In this document: one piece after another, positions 36,548 through 44,040 of the stretch
Position numbering within the stretch: position 1 is the stretch's first letter
Layout of the letters: every line of letters begins with the position of its first letter
Origin: Salinivirgaceae bacterium
GTDB taxonomy: Bacteria; Bacteroidota; Bacteroidia; Bacteroidales; SZUA-534
NCBI GenBank assembly: GCA_016342715.1
Contig: JAEINW010000012.1
Coordinates: 1-52,705 of the forward strand
Length of the DNA stretch: 52,705 nt
Direction: 5' to 3'
Program-made: the position numbers and the translations under genes
Notes under the pieces: generated by a model
The model's database searches: none
Told to the model about the DNA's origin: nothing
The model's input: the letters and a program-made list of their open reading frames with translations, nothing else

Positions 36548-38332
36548 ATGGAAAATGCTAAAGTATTAAAAGGTGGTGAATTTCTTGTAAGAGATTTTGA
36601 TACAAATGAAATATTTATTCCAGAAGAATTAAATGAAGAGCAGCAAATGATTGCTCAAACTTGTCAGGATTTTCTTGAAACGGAAGTATTACCTCACCTT
36701 GATGCTATTGATGCTCAGCAGGAAGGTTTAATGCCTTCAATCCTTGAAAAAGCTGGCGAATTAGGTTTACTTGGAATCTCAATTCCCGAAGAATACGATG
36801 GATTTGGGCAAGATATTGTAACCGGAATGGTTGCAGCTGAAAAATTAGGTGCTGGGTATTCATTTTCTGTGGCATATTCATGCGATACTGGAATTGGTAC
36901 ATTACCAATTGTTTATTATGGTAACGAAGAACAAAAACAAAAATATCTTCCAAAACTAGCTTCCGGTGAGTGGAAAGGCAGTTATTGTTTAACTGAACCT
37001 GGAGCAGGATCGGATGCAAACTCGGGTAAAACAAAAGCTGTATTATCAGAAGATGGCAAACATTATATATTAAATGGTGCAAAAATGTGGATTACAAATG
37101 CTGGATTTGCTGATGTTCATACAGTATTTGCCAAAATTGATAACGACCGCGTTTTAAGTGCCTTTATTGTTGAAGCCAGTTCCGAAGGAATTGTTTTGAA
37201 TCCAGAAGAAAAGAAAATGGGTATCAAAGGTTCTTCAACAAGACAGATATTCTATAACGATGTAAAAGTACCGGTAGAAAACCTATTGGGTAAAAGAGGC
37301 GAAGGATTTAGAATTGCTCTAAACATTCTTCACATGGGAAGACTTAAATTGGGTGGTAATGTTATTGGTGCTGCAAAAATGGCTATCAATCAATCGGTAC
37401 AATACTCAAATGAGAGAAAGCAGTTTGGTATGCATTTGTCAAGTTTTGGTTCTATTAAGCATAAATTGGCTGAGCAAATGATCAGGACTTTCACTACAGA
37501 ATCGGCTGTTTATAGAGCTTCAAAATATGTTCAGGATGAAGCAGCTCGCAATCATGCAAATGGTGTAGCTTATGGTTTAGGAATTATGGAAGCTTATAAC
37601 CAATTTGCTATTGAAGCTGCTTTGTTAAAAGTTTATGGTTCCGAATCGCTTGATTTTATTGCTGACGAAGCTGTTCAAATTCATGGTGGTATGGGTTTCT
37701 CGGCTGAGATGATGGTAGATAGAGGTTATAGAGATTCCAGAATAAACAGAATTTTTGAAGGTACCAATGAGATCAACAAAATTCTTACCATTGATACTAT
37801 CATAAAACGCGGATCGAAAAAAGAAATTCCATTGTGGGACAGAGCTTGCGATGCCTATGCTTTACTTCAAAATCTAGAGGAAACGGGTGTTAATGGAATG
37901 GATTATTTTGAGGAAAAATATAAGTATGTTAATAATATTAAATCTCTTGCTTTAATACTAATAAAGTCTGCATCTGATAAATTCCAGAAAACATTAGTTC
38001 ATGAGCAAGAAGTTTTAAATCATATTTCTGATATTGTTATGCAAGCCTATGTAGGTGAATCCACTTATTTAAGAGTGAAGAAACTTGCTGAAATGAAAGG
38101 CGAAAATGCTATTGATCTTTATAAAGATATATTGGACGTATTCCTTCATGATTCAGCCACAAAGGTATATAAATTGGCAATTGATGCACTGAACTCAATT
38201 GAGGATAAAGATAATTACGATAAAATTATGAATGCAATTAGAATTTTTACTAAAGTTGCTCCTCTTAATATTAAAGAATCAAGAAGACGATTGGCCGATA
38301 AATTAATCGCTGAGAATAAATATTTTATGTAG
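36548..38332 (+). CDS. Acyl-CoA dehydrogenase family protein
   Basis: A 594-residue acyl-CoA dehydrogenase with the extra C-terminal helical domain of the long form. Motifs: YCLTEPGAGSDANSGKTKA (FAD-binding), GAKMWITNAGFADVHTVFAK, ERKQFGMHLSSFGSIKHKLA (part) and VQIHGGMGFSAEMMVDRGYR with RIFEGTNEINKI. The catalytic base region follows GGMGF, although its exact residue is not assigned here. It oxidises acyl-CoA and hands electrons to EtfAB. It ends the Etf gene row, 29 nt after the CCG gene and followed by a strong terminator. Confidence 0.95.
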   Translation: MENAKVLKGGEFLVRDFDTNEIFIPEELNEEQQMIAQTCQDFLETEVLPHLDAIDAQQEGLMPSILEKAGELGLLGISIPEEYDGFGQDIVTGMVAAEKLGAGYSFSVAYSCDTGIGTLPIVYYGNEEQKQKYLPKLASGEWKGSYCLTEPGAGSDANSGKTKAVLSEDGKHYILNGAKMWITNAGFADVHTVFAKIDNDRVLSAFIVEASSEGIVLNPEEKKMGIKGSSTRQIFYNDVKVPVENLLGKRGEGFRIALNILHMGRLKLGGNVIGAAKMAINQSVQYSNERKQFGMHLSSFGSIKHKLAEQMIRTFTTESAVYRASKYVQDEAARNHANGVAYGLGIMEAYNQFAIEAALLKVYGSESLDFIADEAVQIHGGMGFSAEMMVDRGYRDSRINRIFEGTNEINKILTIDTIIKRGSKKEIPLWDRACDAYALLQNLEETGVNGMDYFEEKYKYVNNIKSLALILIKSASDKFQKTLVHEQEVLNHISDIVMQAYVGESTYLRVKKLAEMKGENAIDLYKDILDVFLHDSATKVYKLAIDALNSIEDKDNYDKIMNAIRIFTKVAPLNIKESRRRLADKLIAENKYFM

Positions 38333-38353
38333 AACAATAGTTTCTAATGATAT

Positions 38354-38390
38354 TAGCCTCGTTGAATTTTATATTTGACGAGGCTTTTTA
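38354..38390 (+). terminator. Terminator of the Etf/acyl-CoA dehydrogenase row
   Basis: AGCCTCGT and ACGAGGCT (38355-38362 and 38378-38385) form an 8-bp stem followed by TTTTTA. Confidence 0.9.
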
Positions 38391-38469
38391 TTTAGAATAT
38401 AATGCGCAAAGCAATTTATTATAGTAATTTATGACAAAAGGAGTTAAATATTTATCGATAGATTATTAT

Positions 38470-38495
38470 TAACCTGAACTCGACATAAGAAACTT
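38470..38495. repeat. 26-nt dispersed repeat, copy 2 (inverted)
   Basis: Perfect reverse complement of 1375-1400, 37 kb away. Confidence 0.6.
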
Positions 38496-38734
38496 TAATA
38501 GAATGCTAATAATTATGTGTTTATATGATTTAGAACTGTAGTATCAAGTAATCAGACACAAGTATGAAGAAATATGTACATATTTTGTATTGAATCTTGA
38601 TACCTGTCTGCCGACAAGGCAGGCTTTGTACTTGATACTATAAGACGGATTTCAAAAAAGATTGAATACCAGATATTTGTATCGAATTTTATTTCGAACT
38701 GAGGTTATTAGAAATCGAAATTTGTAAAACAAAA

Positions 38735-38766
38735 AATGACCGACAAGCAATTGATCGGTCATTTTG
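38735..38766 (-). terminator. Terminator of the nucleotidyltransferase/GG-peptide transcript
   Basis: AATGACCGA (38735-) and TCGGTCATT (38755-38763) form a 9-bp stem; on the minus strand it runs into TTTTTTGTTTT. It lies about 60 nt past the stop of the nucleotidyltransferase C-terminal half. Confidence 0.8.
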
Positions 38767-38822
38767 TATATAAAATTGATAGTTTTAAAGCAAGCAAAAG
38801 GCTATCAATTTTTTGAAGACTA

Positions 38823-39407
38823 TTAAGTTTGAAGGTTATTGGGTATTAAATGTGGTTGATTCGTATCCTTTATTCTGGTGTATAAGTCTATTTCAAGTAC
38901 TAAATGCTTAATTATTACATCCAATTCGTTTTTAAGTTTATTGCAGCCATGAACAAATGATTCTTCATTTGTTTTGTTCAAAACAGCATTGTTCTCAGGG
39001 CTTTTTAAACTTCTTCGCATAAACGGATTATCAATTAATCTTTTTAAGAATATACTACATTCTAAAAGTAAGAACAGAATTTGTCCATTGGGCTTGGCTA
39101 GAGCATAATCTTCTAAAGAATAAACAATACTTGTAATTTGATACCCAGTTAATGTGATTGACTCTTTTGAATCGCTTTTAAGGTTTTTAAGCACTCTGAT
39201 TAATACTTTAGCATTGCTATTACTATTGTCATCTTTTTTGTTAAGATTATGTAGTGCCAAAATTGAGTTGGAACTTTCCAATGAGCAAGTATACTTATTT
39301 AAAATGAGGGTATAAGTATTTGAATAAATTCCGGAGGCAAACGCTCTGTTTTGTTGCCAGAAGCCAAAGTAAAGACAGAAGTGATAGAGCCATGATTGGA
39401 TGGACAT
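38823..39407 (-). CDS. OAS-like nucleotidyltransferase, C-terminal half (second frame)
   Basis: 194 residues from the ATG at 39407, but the frame is open from about 39512. The helical part VLIRVLKNLKSDSKESITLT followed by GYQITSIVYSLEDYALAK, LLLECSIFLKRLIDNPFMRR and SLKSPENNAV resembles the C-terminal substrate-binding domain of OAS/CD-NTase-type nucleotidyltransferases. The N-terminal catalytic half is encoded just upstream in the +1 relative frame (39410-39838), with its stop 2 nt from this ATG. I take both as one protein divided by a -1 frameshift. The third catalytic carboxylate expected in the middle of such enzymes is not visible in either frame. No ribosome site stands at a good distance from this ATG, which also argues against independent translation. 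Confidence 0.6.
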   Translation of the reverse strand: MSIQSWLYHFCLYFGFWQQNRAFASGIYSNTYTLILNKYTCSLESSNSILALHNLNKKDDNSNSNAKVLIRVLKNLKSDSKESITLTGYQITSIVYSLEDYALAKPNGQILFLLLECSIFLKRLIDNPFMRRSLKSPENNAVLNKTNEESFVHGCNKLKNELDVIIKHLVLEIDLYTRIKDTNQPHLIPNNLQT

Positions 39408-39409
39408 TT

Positions 39410-39838
39410 CTAAAGCAAGTGGTTGTGAATCACGAGTTGTACCTCCGGGAATGCTTTTAGTAATATTTTTTTTGTTAGTTCCTTTAAAATAATTAATTCT
39501 TGAACATTTGCATCAATGGTACAATGGTCGTCGCTTTTTGGTAAAAAACCATTAAAAACCATCAATAAATCAACTTTATCTGTTGTTGCAATATTTGTAT
39601 TTAATGAAGTTCCACCTATTTGAACGAATTCAACTAAAATATTTTGTGCAAGTAGTTCAGCCTTTAATAATTCTTCTAAATAACTAGCAAGTGATAGAGC
39701 TTGTTGCGTTATTTTATTATCAACAGGCTTCATAGCCTTAGTAATGTAATTTAGCCAAGATTCATCACCATATGAATTCATAAGGATCGTATTTTTACGC
39801 TGGTTAATATTTTTAATACCTTGGTGAAAGTCGCTCAT
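39410..39838 (-). CDS. Nucleotidyltransferase-fold protein, N-terminal half, degenerate active site
   Basis: 142 residues. The stretch EFVQIGGTSLNTNIATTDKV DLLMVF (residues 70-95, given in two parts) matches the nucleotidyltransferase core GS-x-x-x-GT ... DxDLL, with G75-G76 for the usual GS. The first aspartate of DxD reads K88 (K-V-D90), so metal binding is doubtful. Its last 34 codons overlap an open -1 frame that continues into the helical C-terminal half. It follows a small double-glycine peptide gene by 20 nt on the same strand. A truncated 35-residue copy of its N-terminus lies at 40180-40287. Confidence 0.65.
   Translation of the reverse strand: MSDFHQGIKNINQRKNTILMNSYGDESWLNYITKAMKPVDNKITQQALSLASYLEELLKAELLAQNILVEFVQIGGTSLNTNIATTDKVDLLMVFNGFLPKSDDHCTIDANVQELIILKELTKKILLKAFPEVQLVIHNHLL
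39466..39489 (-). promoter_or_regulatory. Putative -1 frameshift site in the nucleotidyltransferase gene
   Basis: Read on the minus strand, an A8 run (39473-39466) contains the heptamer A-AAA-AAA in exactly the X-XXY-YYZ phase of the upstream frame (ACA AAA AAA ATA). AAAGGA lies about six nucleotides before it, like the SD-type stimulator of dnaX. A -1 slip here enters the frame of the C-terminal half with no stop. The alternative is a one-base homopolymer loss. Confidence 0.5.
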
Positions 39839-39858
39839 TTTGAAAAAAAATTGATTAA

Positions 39859-40008
39859 TTATTCGTTGTAATCTCCTTCATCATTTTCCAGGGGTTGTTC
39901 CTCAGTTCCTCCTCTTAATAAATGAAGTTCAAAAGCACTCAATTTGTCAAAACGCTCAAAATTTTGTTTAGTGGTATTCTTATTTCTATGCAAGCGTTTC
40001 AAATTCAT
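39859..40008 (-). CDS. Double-glycine leader peptide A, acidic core
   Basis: A 49-residue peptide, too short for standard ORF lists. The leader MNLKRLHRNKNTTKQNFERF plus DKLSAFELHLLRGG ends at a double glycine; the core TEEQPLENDEGDYNE is strongly acidic with no Cys. The paralogue at 40333-40488 shares N-x-K-Q-N-F-[ED]-x-F-D-K-L-S, the Gly-Gly-Thr and an acidic tail, proving that the frame is coding. Peptides of this type are RiPP precursors or secreted signals in Bacteroidota. The T/E/D-rich core recalls ester-linked graspetides, but no ATP-grasp gene is in the window. It sits 20 nt upstream of the nucleotidyltransferase gene. Confidence 0.75.
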   Translation of the reverse strand: MNLKRLHRNKNTTKQNFERFDKLSAFELHLLRGGTEEQPLENDEGDYNE

Positions 40009-40023
40009 AAAAGTTTTATTTAC

Positions 40024-40064
40024 ATGTTTCTATATATTTATTGTAAAAACAAGGAAAACGTATT
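40024..40064. repeat. 41-nt shared upstream block, copy 1
   Basis: A perfect 41-nt match to 40511-40551 (starting ATGTTTCTATATATTTATTG), placed 16 nt upstream of peptide A; the second copy is 23 nt upstream of peptide B. It is the best-preserved part of the ~480-bp tandem duplication and probably contains their promoter or leader. Confidence 0.8.
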
Positions 40065-40155
40065 TAAAAATTTGAATTTATTTTTTTAATATAGTGTTAA
40101 TGCCCTGTAAATCAGCACAAAAAATAATTTAAAAAAAACAAGGGTAGTTTAAATT

Positions 40156-40203
40156 ATGTTAAAGAAACTCAAAATACATTTATTTCTTTTTAATATAATT
40201 TAG
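40156..40203 (+). pseudogene. Truncated copy of the CHAT gene start
   Basis: A 15-codon frame MLKKLKIHLFLFNII followed by TAG resembles the start of the CHAT gene at 40643 (MLNKLSVLFFFISFLL), including the AAAAAAAA-rich lead-in. It lies 487 nt before that start, at the same offset as the paired peptide genes. Its end merges at about 40195 with the truncated nucleotidyltransferase copy, marking the junction of the tandem duplication. Confidence 0.6.
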
Positions 40204-40287
40204 CCAAGAGTCATCACCAAATGAATTCAAAAAGGTCGTATTTTTACGCTTGTTAATATTTTGAATGCGTTGGTGAAAGTTGCTCAT
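40180..40287 (-). pseudogene. Truncated copy of the nucleotidyltransferase N-terminus
   Basis: Codes for MSNFHQRIQNINKRKNTTFL and NSFGDDSWLNYIKKK, then stops. The intact gene begins MSDFHQGIKNINQRKNTILM and NSYGDESWLNYITKAM, so 28 of the first 32 residues are the same or similar. It is cut exactly where it meets the CHAT gene remnant. It follows peptide B by 45 nt on the same strand, as the intact gene follows peptide A. Confidence 0.85.
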
Positions 40288-40332
40288 TTCTAGTTTTTAT
40301 TAATTTCTATAATAATATGAATGAAACAAAGC

Positions 40333-40488
40333 TTATCCTGCTGTTGTTGTGGCTTGGTCTTCTTCATCTTCTTCTGGAGGTAATTCTTTAGTTCCACCTT
40401 TAATAATAATTAGATCATAACAGCTTAATTTGTCGAAATGATCAAAATTTTGTTTATTGTTGTTTGTATTTCTAAGTAAGTGTTTCAT
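40333..40488 (-). CDS. Double-glycine leader peptide B, acidic core
   Basis: A 51-residue peptide: MKHLLRNTNNNKQNFDHF, DKLSCYDLIIIKGG, then core TKELPPEEDEEDQATTTAG. It is the paralogue of peptide A; the leaders share the spacing of N-K-Q-N-F, F-D-K-L-S and the GG end, while the cores have diverged but remain acidic and proline-bearing. One Cys is in the leader, none in the core. Upstream it shares a 155-bp divergent region with the CHAT protease gene. Substitutions between A and B spare the reading frame, so both were kept coding after duplication. Confidence 0.75.
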   Translation of the reverse strand: MKHLLRNTNNNKQNFDHFDKLSCYDLIIIKGGTKELPPEEDEEDQATTTAG

Positions 40489-40510
40489 GATATAAAAGTT
40501 TTTAGTTTAT

Positions 40511-40551
40511 ATGTTTCTATATATTTATTGTAAAAACAAGGAAAACGTATT
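40511..40551. repeat. 41-nt shared upstream block, copy 2
   Basis: Perfect match to 40024-40064; part of the divergent intergenic region between peptide B and the CHAT gene. Confidence 0.8.
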
Positions 40552-40642
40552 CACTAAATTGAATTTATTTTTTTAAAAAAGCATTAAGGTGTTGTAAATC
40601 AGGGATAAAAAAAATAAAAAAAAAGTAAGTGAAAATAATATT

Positions 40643-43213
40643 ATGTTAAATAAACTCTCTGTATTATTTTTTTTTATATCATTTTTATTAGTTGGTAATA
40701 GCATAAAATTGTCTGCTTTTTCTAAGGATTCTGTGATATTAAGAAATAATTATCTTGGCGAAAGGATTTTATCTTTTAAATATTCTGATCAAAAAAAGGC
40801 GCTAGGTGCTATTATAAATAAGCAATTAATAGTTGAATTAAATCAATTTGATAATATTACAAACGACCAATTAACATTATTTTACGATCATATTGCAAAT
40901 TTATTAGATGAAAAACTTATCGAAGAATCATATGAGTTATTGGAATTTATTGAAACGAGAAATAAATTAAATGATAGAAATTTTGATTGGAAATACTATT
41001 ATTGGGTAGGGGTTAGCCAAAGAATAGATTCTAATTTTCCCAATGCTATTATTTCATTTAATAAGTCCTTGTCTCTAATAGATAAAAAAAAACATAAAGA
41101 GGAGTTTGGTAAGATTCTCTATAATAAAGCGTTAGCATATTATAGGAATGGAGAAAAGGAAGAATCTTTACCTTTATTATTGGAGTCAGCGACATATCCA
41201 TTACATCCAAGTATTATTTTTGACATTCAACGACGTATTTCATCAATACATTGTCAATCAAGCGATTATAAAAATGGATTAATGTATGCTAATTTAGCTG
41301 TTCAGTCACAACTTGATAGCTTTGCTATTAAAACTTATAAGGAAATACCAAATTCGTTTGATAAAATAATTAGGTTTGTTACATATGGAAGTGCACTTCA
41401 ATCTAGAGCTTTTATTTTAAGAGAAATGGCTCAAACGTCGCCTGACTCAATAGAGTTATTGAATTATTCTTTAAGAGATGCAGAAGCATCAATTATTGCC
41501 TTTGAAAAATATAAAAGAAATCTAGTCTTTGAAAGCGATTTATTGCATCTAAATAATGTTTATAGATATTTCTATTACAAAACCATTGAGGCCATATCGA
41601 GACTCTATATTGCGAATGCTAATGCGGATTTATTTCAGGAAGCTTTGGTGTATTCCGAAATGGATAAAGTTTCAGCCTTGCTTCGTACGCTTCAAAAAGA
41701 CGTGGCATTAAATGAATCAAACATTCCAGATTCCTTAATATCTAAACACAGATTGCTATATAAGCAGTTAAGCGAAATTGAAGCCAAAAGATATCATGAA
41801 AATGCCAATGTGAGAATTGAGGACGAAGAGTTACTTTCGTTAAATCTTAGATTATATGAACTGGTTACCCAAATTAACGACTTAGAAGAAAATTTGGAGC
41901 TATCATATCCAAAATATAAAGAAGAAAAATATAAAGTAAAGCTTCCAAATCTTGATTTTATTTACGATTTGTCAAAAGAAAAATCAATTTTGGAGTATGT
42001 GGTATCAAACGAAAAAGTATATGCTTTTTTAATAAACAATGGTGAAATTTATTTTCATGATTTTTATTATAGAAAGGATTTCATCTCGTCTATTGAGAGC
42101 TTGCAGCAAATGATATCAAATGGCAATGAGCTTAACTTTTCTATTGAAGAGCAAAAGGAATTTTCGGATATTTCGCATCTCTTGTATTTGGAATTAATTC
42201 AACCGTTTGAGAAACAGATTACTAAAAAATCTTTATTAATTGTGCCCGATGAACAATTGGCTCTTATTCCCTTTGAAGTGCTTTTAAAAACAAAAAAAGA
42301 TAGTTTGAAAAGTGTTAATTATTCAAATTTGGATTATTTGATTAATCATTTCGATATTTCGTATACCTATTCGTTAACCTTACTTCAAAAACAAAATATT
42401 TTAACAAAAAGCCTTCGCAAAAACACTATTTTTGCGATGGCTCCGAGATATGAGTCCTTGAATGAGAATGATAGCAATCAGTATTTTACTTTTCGTGACA
42501 ACAAGAAAAAATTAGGTGCATTAAGAGGTGCAAAAGAGGAAGTTGAAAATGTGAGTAAAAGAATAAAAGGAAAATCATTGCTAAATAATTTTGCATCAGA
42601 GGAGGCTTTTAAAAAGCATGCTGGCGAATACAGTGTATTGCATTTGGCCATGCATACTCTTATTAATAATGAAAACCCAATGTATTCAAAGCTAATTTTC
42701 ACACCCAATGTCGATCATCGAGAAGATGGAATGTTAAACACCTATGAATTGAGTAATCTGCATTTAAATGCCGATTTGGTTGTTTTGAGTGCTTGTAATA
42801 CGGGATTTGGAAAAGTTAATAAAGGAGAGGGGATTATAGGTTTATCGCGTGGCTTTTTTCAAGCGGGTTGTAAAAGCCTATTAGCAACCCTTTGGTCAGT
42901 TTCCGACGATGCAAGCACCAATATTATTGAGGGGTTTTATAATGGTTTGGAACAAGAATATTCAAAATCATATAGTTTGTCTGAGGCCAAACGAAATTAT
43001 TTAAAGAATACTAAGGGAATGCTTGCACATCCATTTTTTTGGGCGGGTTATATATCCATTGGAAATGATGATCCAATAATTTTAGCAAAATCGAACAAGT
43101 ATATTAAACTTTTTGGAATAATTGGATTATCATTAATTCTATTAATATTAATAATTTGTGTATTATATAGAAAAGAAAAAACCGGAACAAATTCCGGTTT
43201 TCAGTCAAACTAA
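40643..43213 (+). CDS. TPR-CHAT caspase-like protease, membrane anchored
   Basis: 856 residues: N-terminal signal/anchor (LSVLFFFISFLLVGNSI, 5-21), a long TPR-like helical region (about 80-400), a coiled coil, and a CHAT protease domain from about 560 to 815. The catalytic His is in HLAMHTLINNENP and the Cys in VVLSACNTGFG, followed by GEGIIGLSRGFFQAGCKSLL and the ATLWSVSDDAS block. A C-terminal membrane helix (LFGIIGLSLILLILIICVLY) precedes a 15-residue basic/polar tail. With both hydrophobic ends the protease domain probably faces the periplasm. It is divergent from the GG-peptide/nucleotidyltransferase genes and convergent with a sigma/anti-sigma pair. Substrate unknown. Confidence 0.9.
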   Translation: MLNKLSVLFFFISFLLVGNSIKLSAFSKDSVILRNNYLGERILSFKYSDQKKALGAIINKQLIVELNQFDNITNDQLTLFYDHIANLLDEKLIEESYELLEFIETRNKLNDRNFDWKYYYWVGVSQRIDSNFPNAIISFNKSLSLIDKKKHKEEFGKILYNKALAYYRNGEKEESLPLLLESATYPLHPSIIFDIQRRISSIHCQSSDYKNGLMYANLAVQSQLDSFAIKTYKEIPNSFDKIIRFVTYGSALQSRAFILREMAQTSPDSIELLNYSLRDAEASIIAFEKYKRNLVFESDLLHLNNVYRYFYYKTIEAISRLYIANANADLFQEALVYSEMDKVSALLRTLQKDVALNESNIPDSLISKHRLLYKQLSEIEAKRYHENANVRIEDEELLSLNLRLYELVTQINDLEENLELSYPKYKEEKYKVKLPNLDFIYDLSKEKSILEYVVSNEKVYAFLINNGEIYFHDFYYRKDFISSIESLQQMISNGNELNFSIEEQKEFSDISHLLYLELIQPFEKQITKKSLLIVPDEQLALIPFEVLLKTKKDSLKSVNYSNLDYLINHFDISYTYSLTLLQKQNILTKSLRKNTIFAMAPRYESLNENDSNQYFTFRDNKKKLGALRGAKEEVENVSKRIKGKSLLNNFASEEAFKKHAGEYSVLHLAMHTLINNENPMYSKLIFTPNVDHREDGMLNTYELSNLHLNADLVVLSACNTGFGKVNKGEGIIGLSRGFFQAGCKSLLATLWSVSDDASTNIIEGFYNGLEQEYSKSYSLSEAKRNYLKNTKGMLAHPFFWAGYISIGNDDPIILAKSNKYIKLFGIIGLSLILLILIICVLYRKEKTGTNSGFQSN
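43179..43201 (+). terminator. Terminator overlapping the end of the CHAT gene
   Basis: AAACCGGAA and TTCCGGTTT form a 9-bp stem with a 4-6 nt loop at 43179-43200, followed by TTCAG. The stem lies inside the last codons of the CHAT frame, before its stop at 43211-43213. Confidence 0.6.
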
Positions 43214-43308
43214 ACAAACGGTACTTTTGATTCATACCTTTGTTAAAACAATACACAAAGTTGCTAAAAATTATTCACTTTACGAAGTCCTTTTTTTGTT
43301 ACATAGCA

Positions 43309-44040
43309 TTATTTTATTTTTTTCAACACCTCTTGAGCCTCCAAGCTATAGGTTCCCTTACTTTTTACAATATTTTTTAATTCCGATTTTGCTTTATTAA
43401 TATTTTTATTTTTCAAAAGGCATAAAGCTTTGTACCAATTTCCGGCATCGGTATACAATGTGTAATTAGCATTATCAAATTTATCGAATACTTCAATGGC
43501 TTCGGTGTATTTTTCATTTTCCATTAAGGAACAGCCTGTTATTAATAATATTTTTGGGTTTCTTTGCGATTCTAAACTAAGTAAATTGATTAATTGTAAG
43601 CTTAAGCCATAATCTTTAGCTTCAAACGATTCAATAATTTTTGTTAGTTCTATTTCTGAAGTAACACTTCGTGTTGTCATTGAAGGATTCCAAACTGCAT
43701 AATAGCTATTAAATAACTTGTCAGGATTTTGGAATTGCCTAGCAATAGTATAAATGGCTGTGCCTGAAAATACGGTTATCGACGCAGCTGCCCAATACCA
43801 TTTGTTTTGCAAATTAATAACTTTGCTTTGTTTTTGCGCAAACACTTCATTATGAATGGTGTTTAGTTGATTTTTGAAGTGCTTAACTTTTATTTCGGTT
43901 TTAATAGCCGAATCAACCTCTTTATGCAGATTTAGCTCATTATTTAAATTGCTATCATTTTTACAATCTTGTATGAATTTAATATTCTCCTGCTTGTTCA
44001 TTTTCCCATACAGGTAATTCAAAATTTTCTGTGTTTGCAT
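43309..44040 (-). CDS. Anti-sigma-like membrane protein with TPR
   Basis: About 243 residues. Start chosen at the ATG 44040 (MQTQKILNYLYGKMNKQENI), typical for the N-terminal anti-sigma helix region; ATGs at 44082, 44055 and 44001 are alternatives. The N-terminus is cytoplasmic, one membrane helix follows (WYWAAASITVFSGTAIYTIA, about 97-116 of the longest form), then TPR repeats (LLITGCSLMENEKYTEAIEV, WYKALCLLKNKNINKAKSEL). It overlaps the sigma factor gene, so the two are coupled. It may link sigma activity to an envelope event. The same sigma/TPR-anchor/CHAT association occurs widely in Bacteroidota, as far as I recall. Confidence 0.75.
   Translation of the reverse strand: MQTQKILNYLYGKMNKQENIKFIQDCKNDSNLNNELNLHKEVDSAIKTEIKVKHFKNQLNTIHNEVFAQKQSKVINLQNKWYWAAASITVFSGTAIYTIARQFQNPDKLFNSYYAVWNPSMTTRSVTSEIELTKIIESFEAKDYGLSLQLINLLSLESQRNPKILLITGCSLMENEKYTEAIEVFDKFDNANYTLYTDAGNWYKALCLLKNKNINKAKSELKNIVKSKGTYSLEAQEVLKKIK

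Larger units (their letters stand above)
38391..38822. other. Repeat-bearing intergenic gap
   Basis: No gene seen. It contains the inverted copy of the 26-nt repeat (38470-38495), reiterated CTTGATAC/GTATCAAG words, a CCTGTCTGCCGACAAGGCAGG hairpin in part near 38601, and the minus-strand terminator at 38735. The words are typical dispersed intergenic repeats of this genome. Confidence 0.6.

Noticed and set aside
39410-39512. The open -1 frame containing SIPGGTTRD as a third GG-type peptide gene
   Set aside because: No start codon or leader precedes the GG, and the frame continues directly into the nucleotidyltransferase C-terminal domain, so it is better read as part of that gene.
43158-43400. 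80-codon plus-strand ORF across the end of the CHAT gene
   Set aside because: It overlaps the CHAT end, the terminator and the end of the anti-sigma-like gene in other frames; no independent signal.
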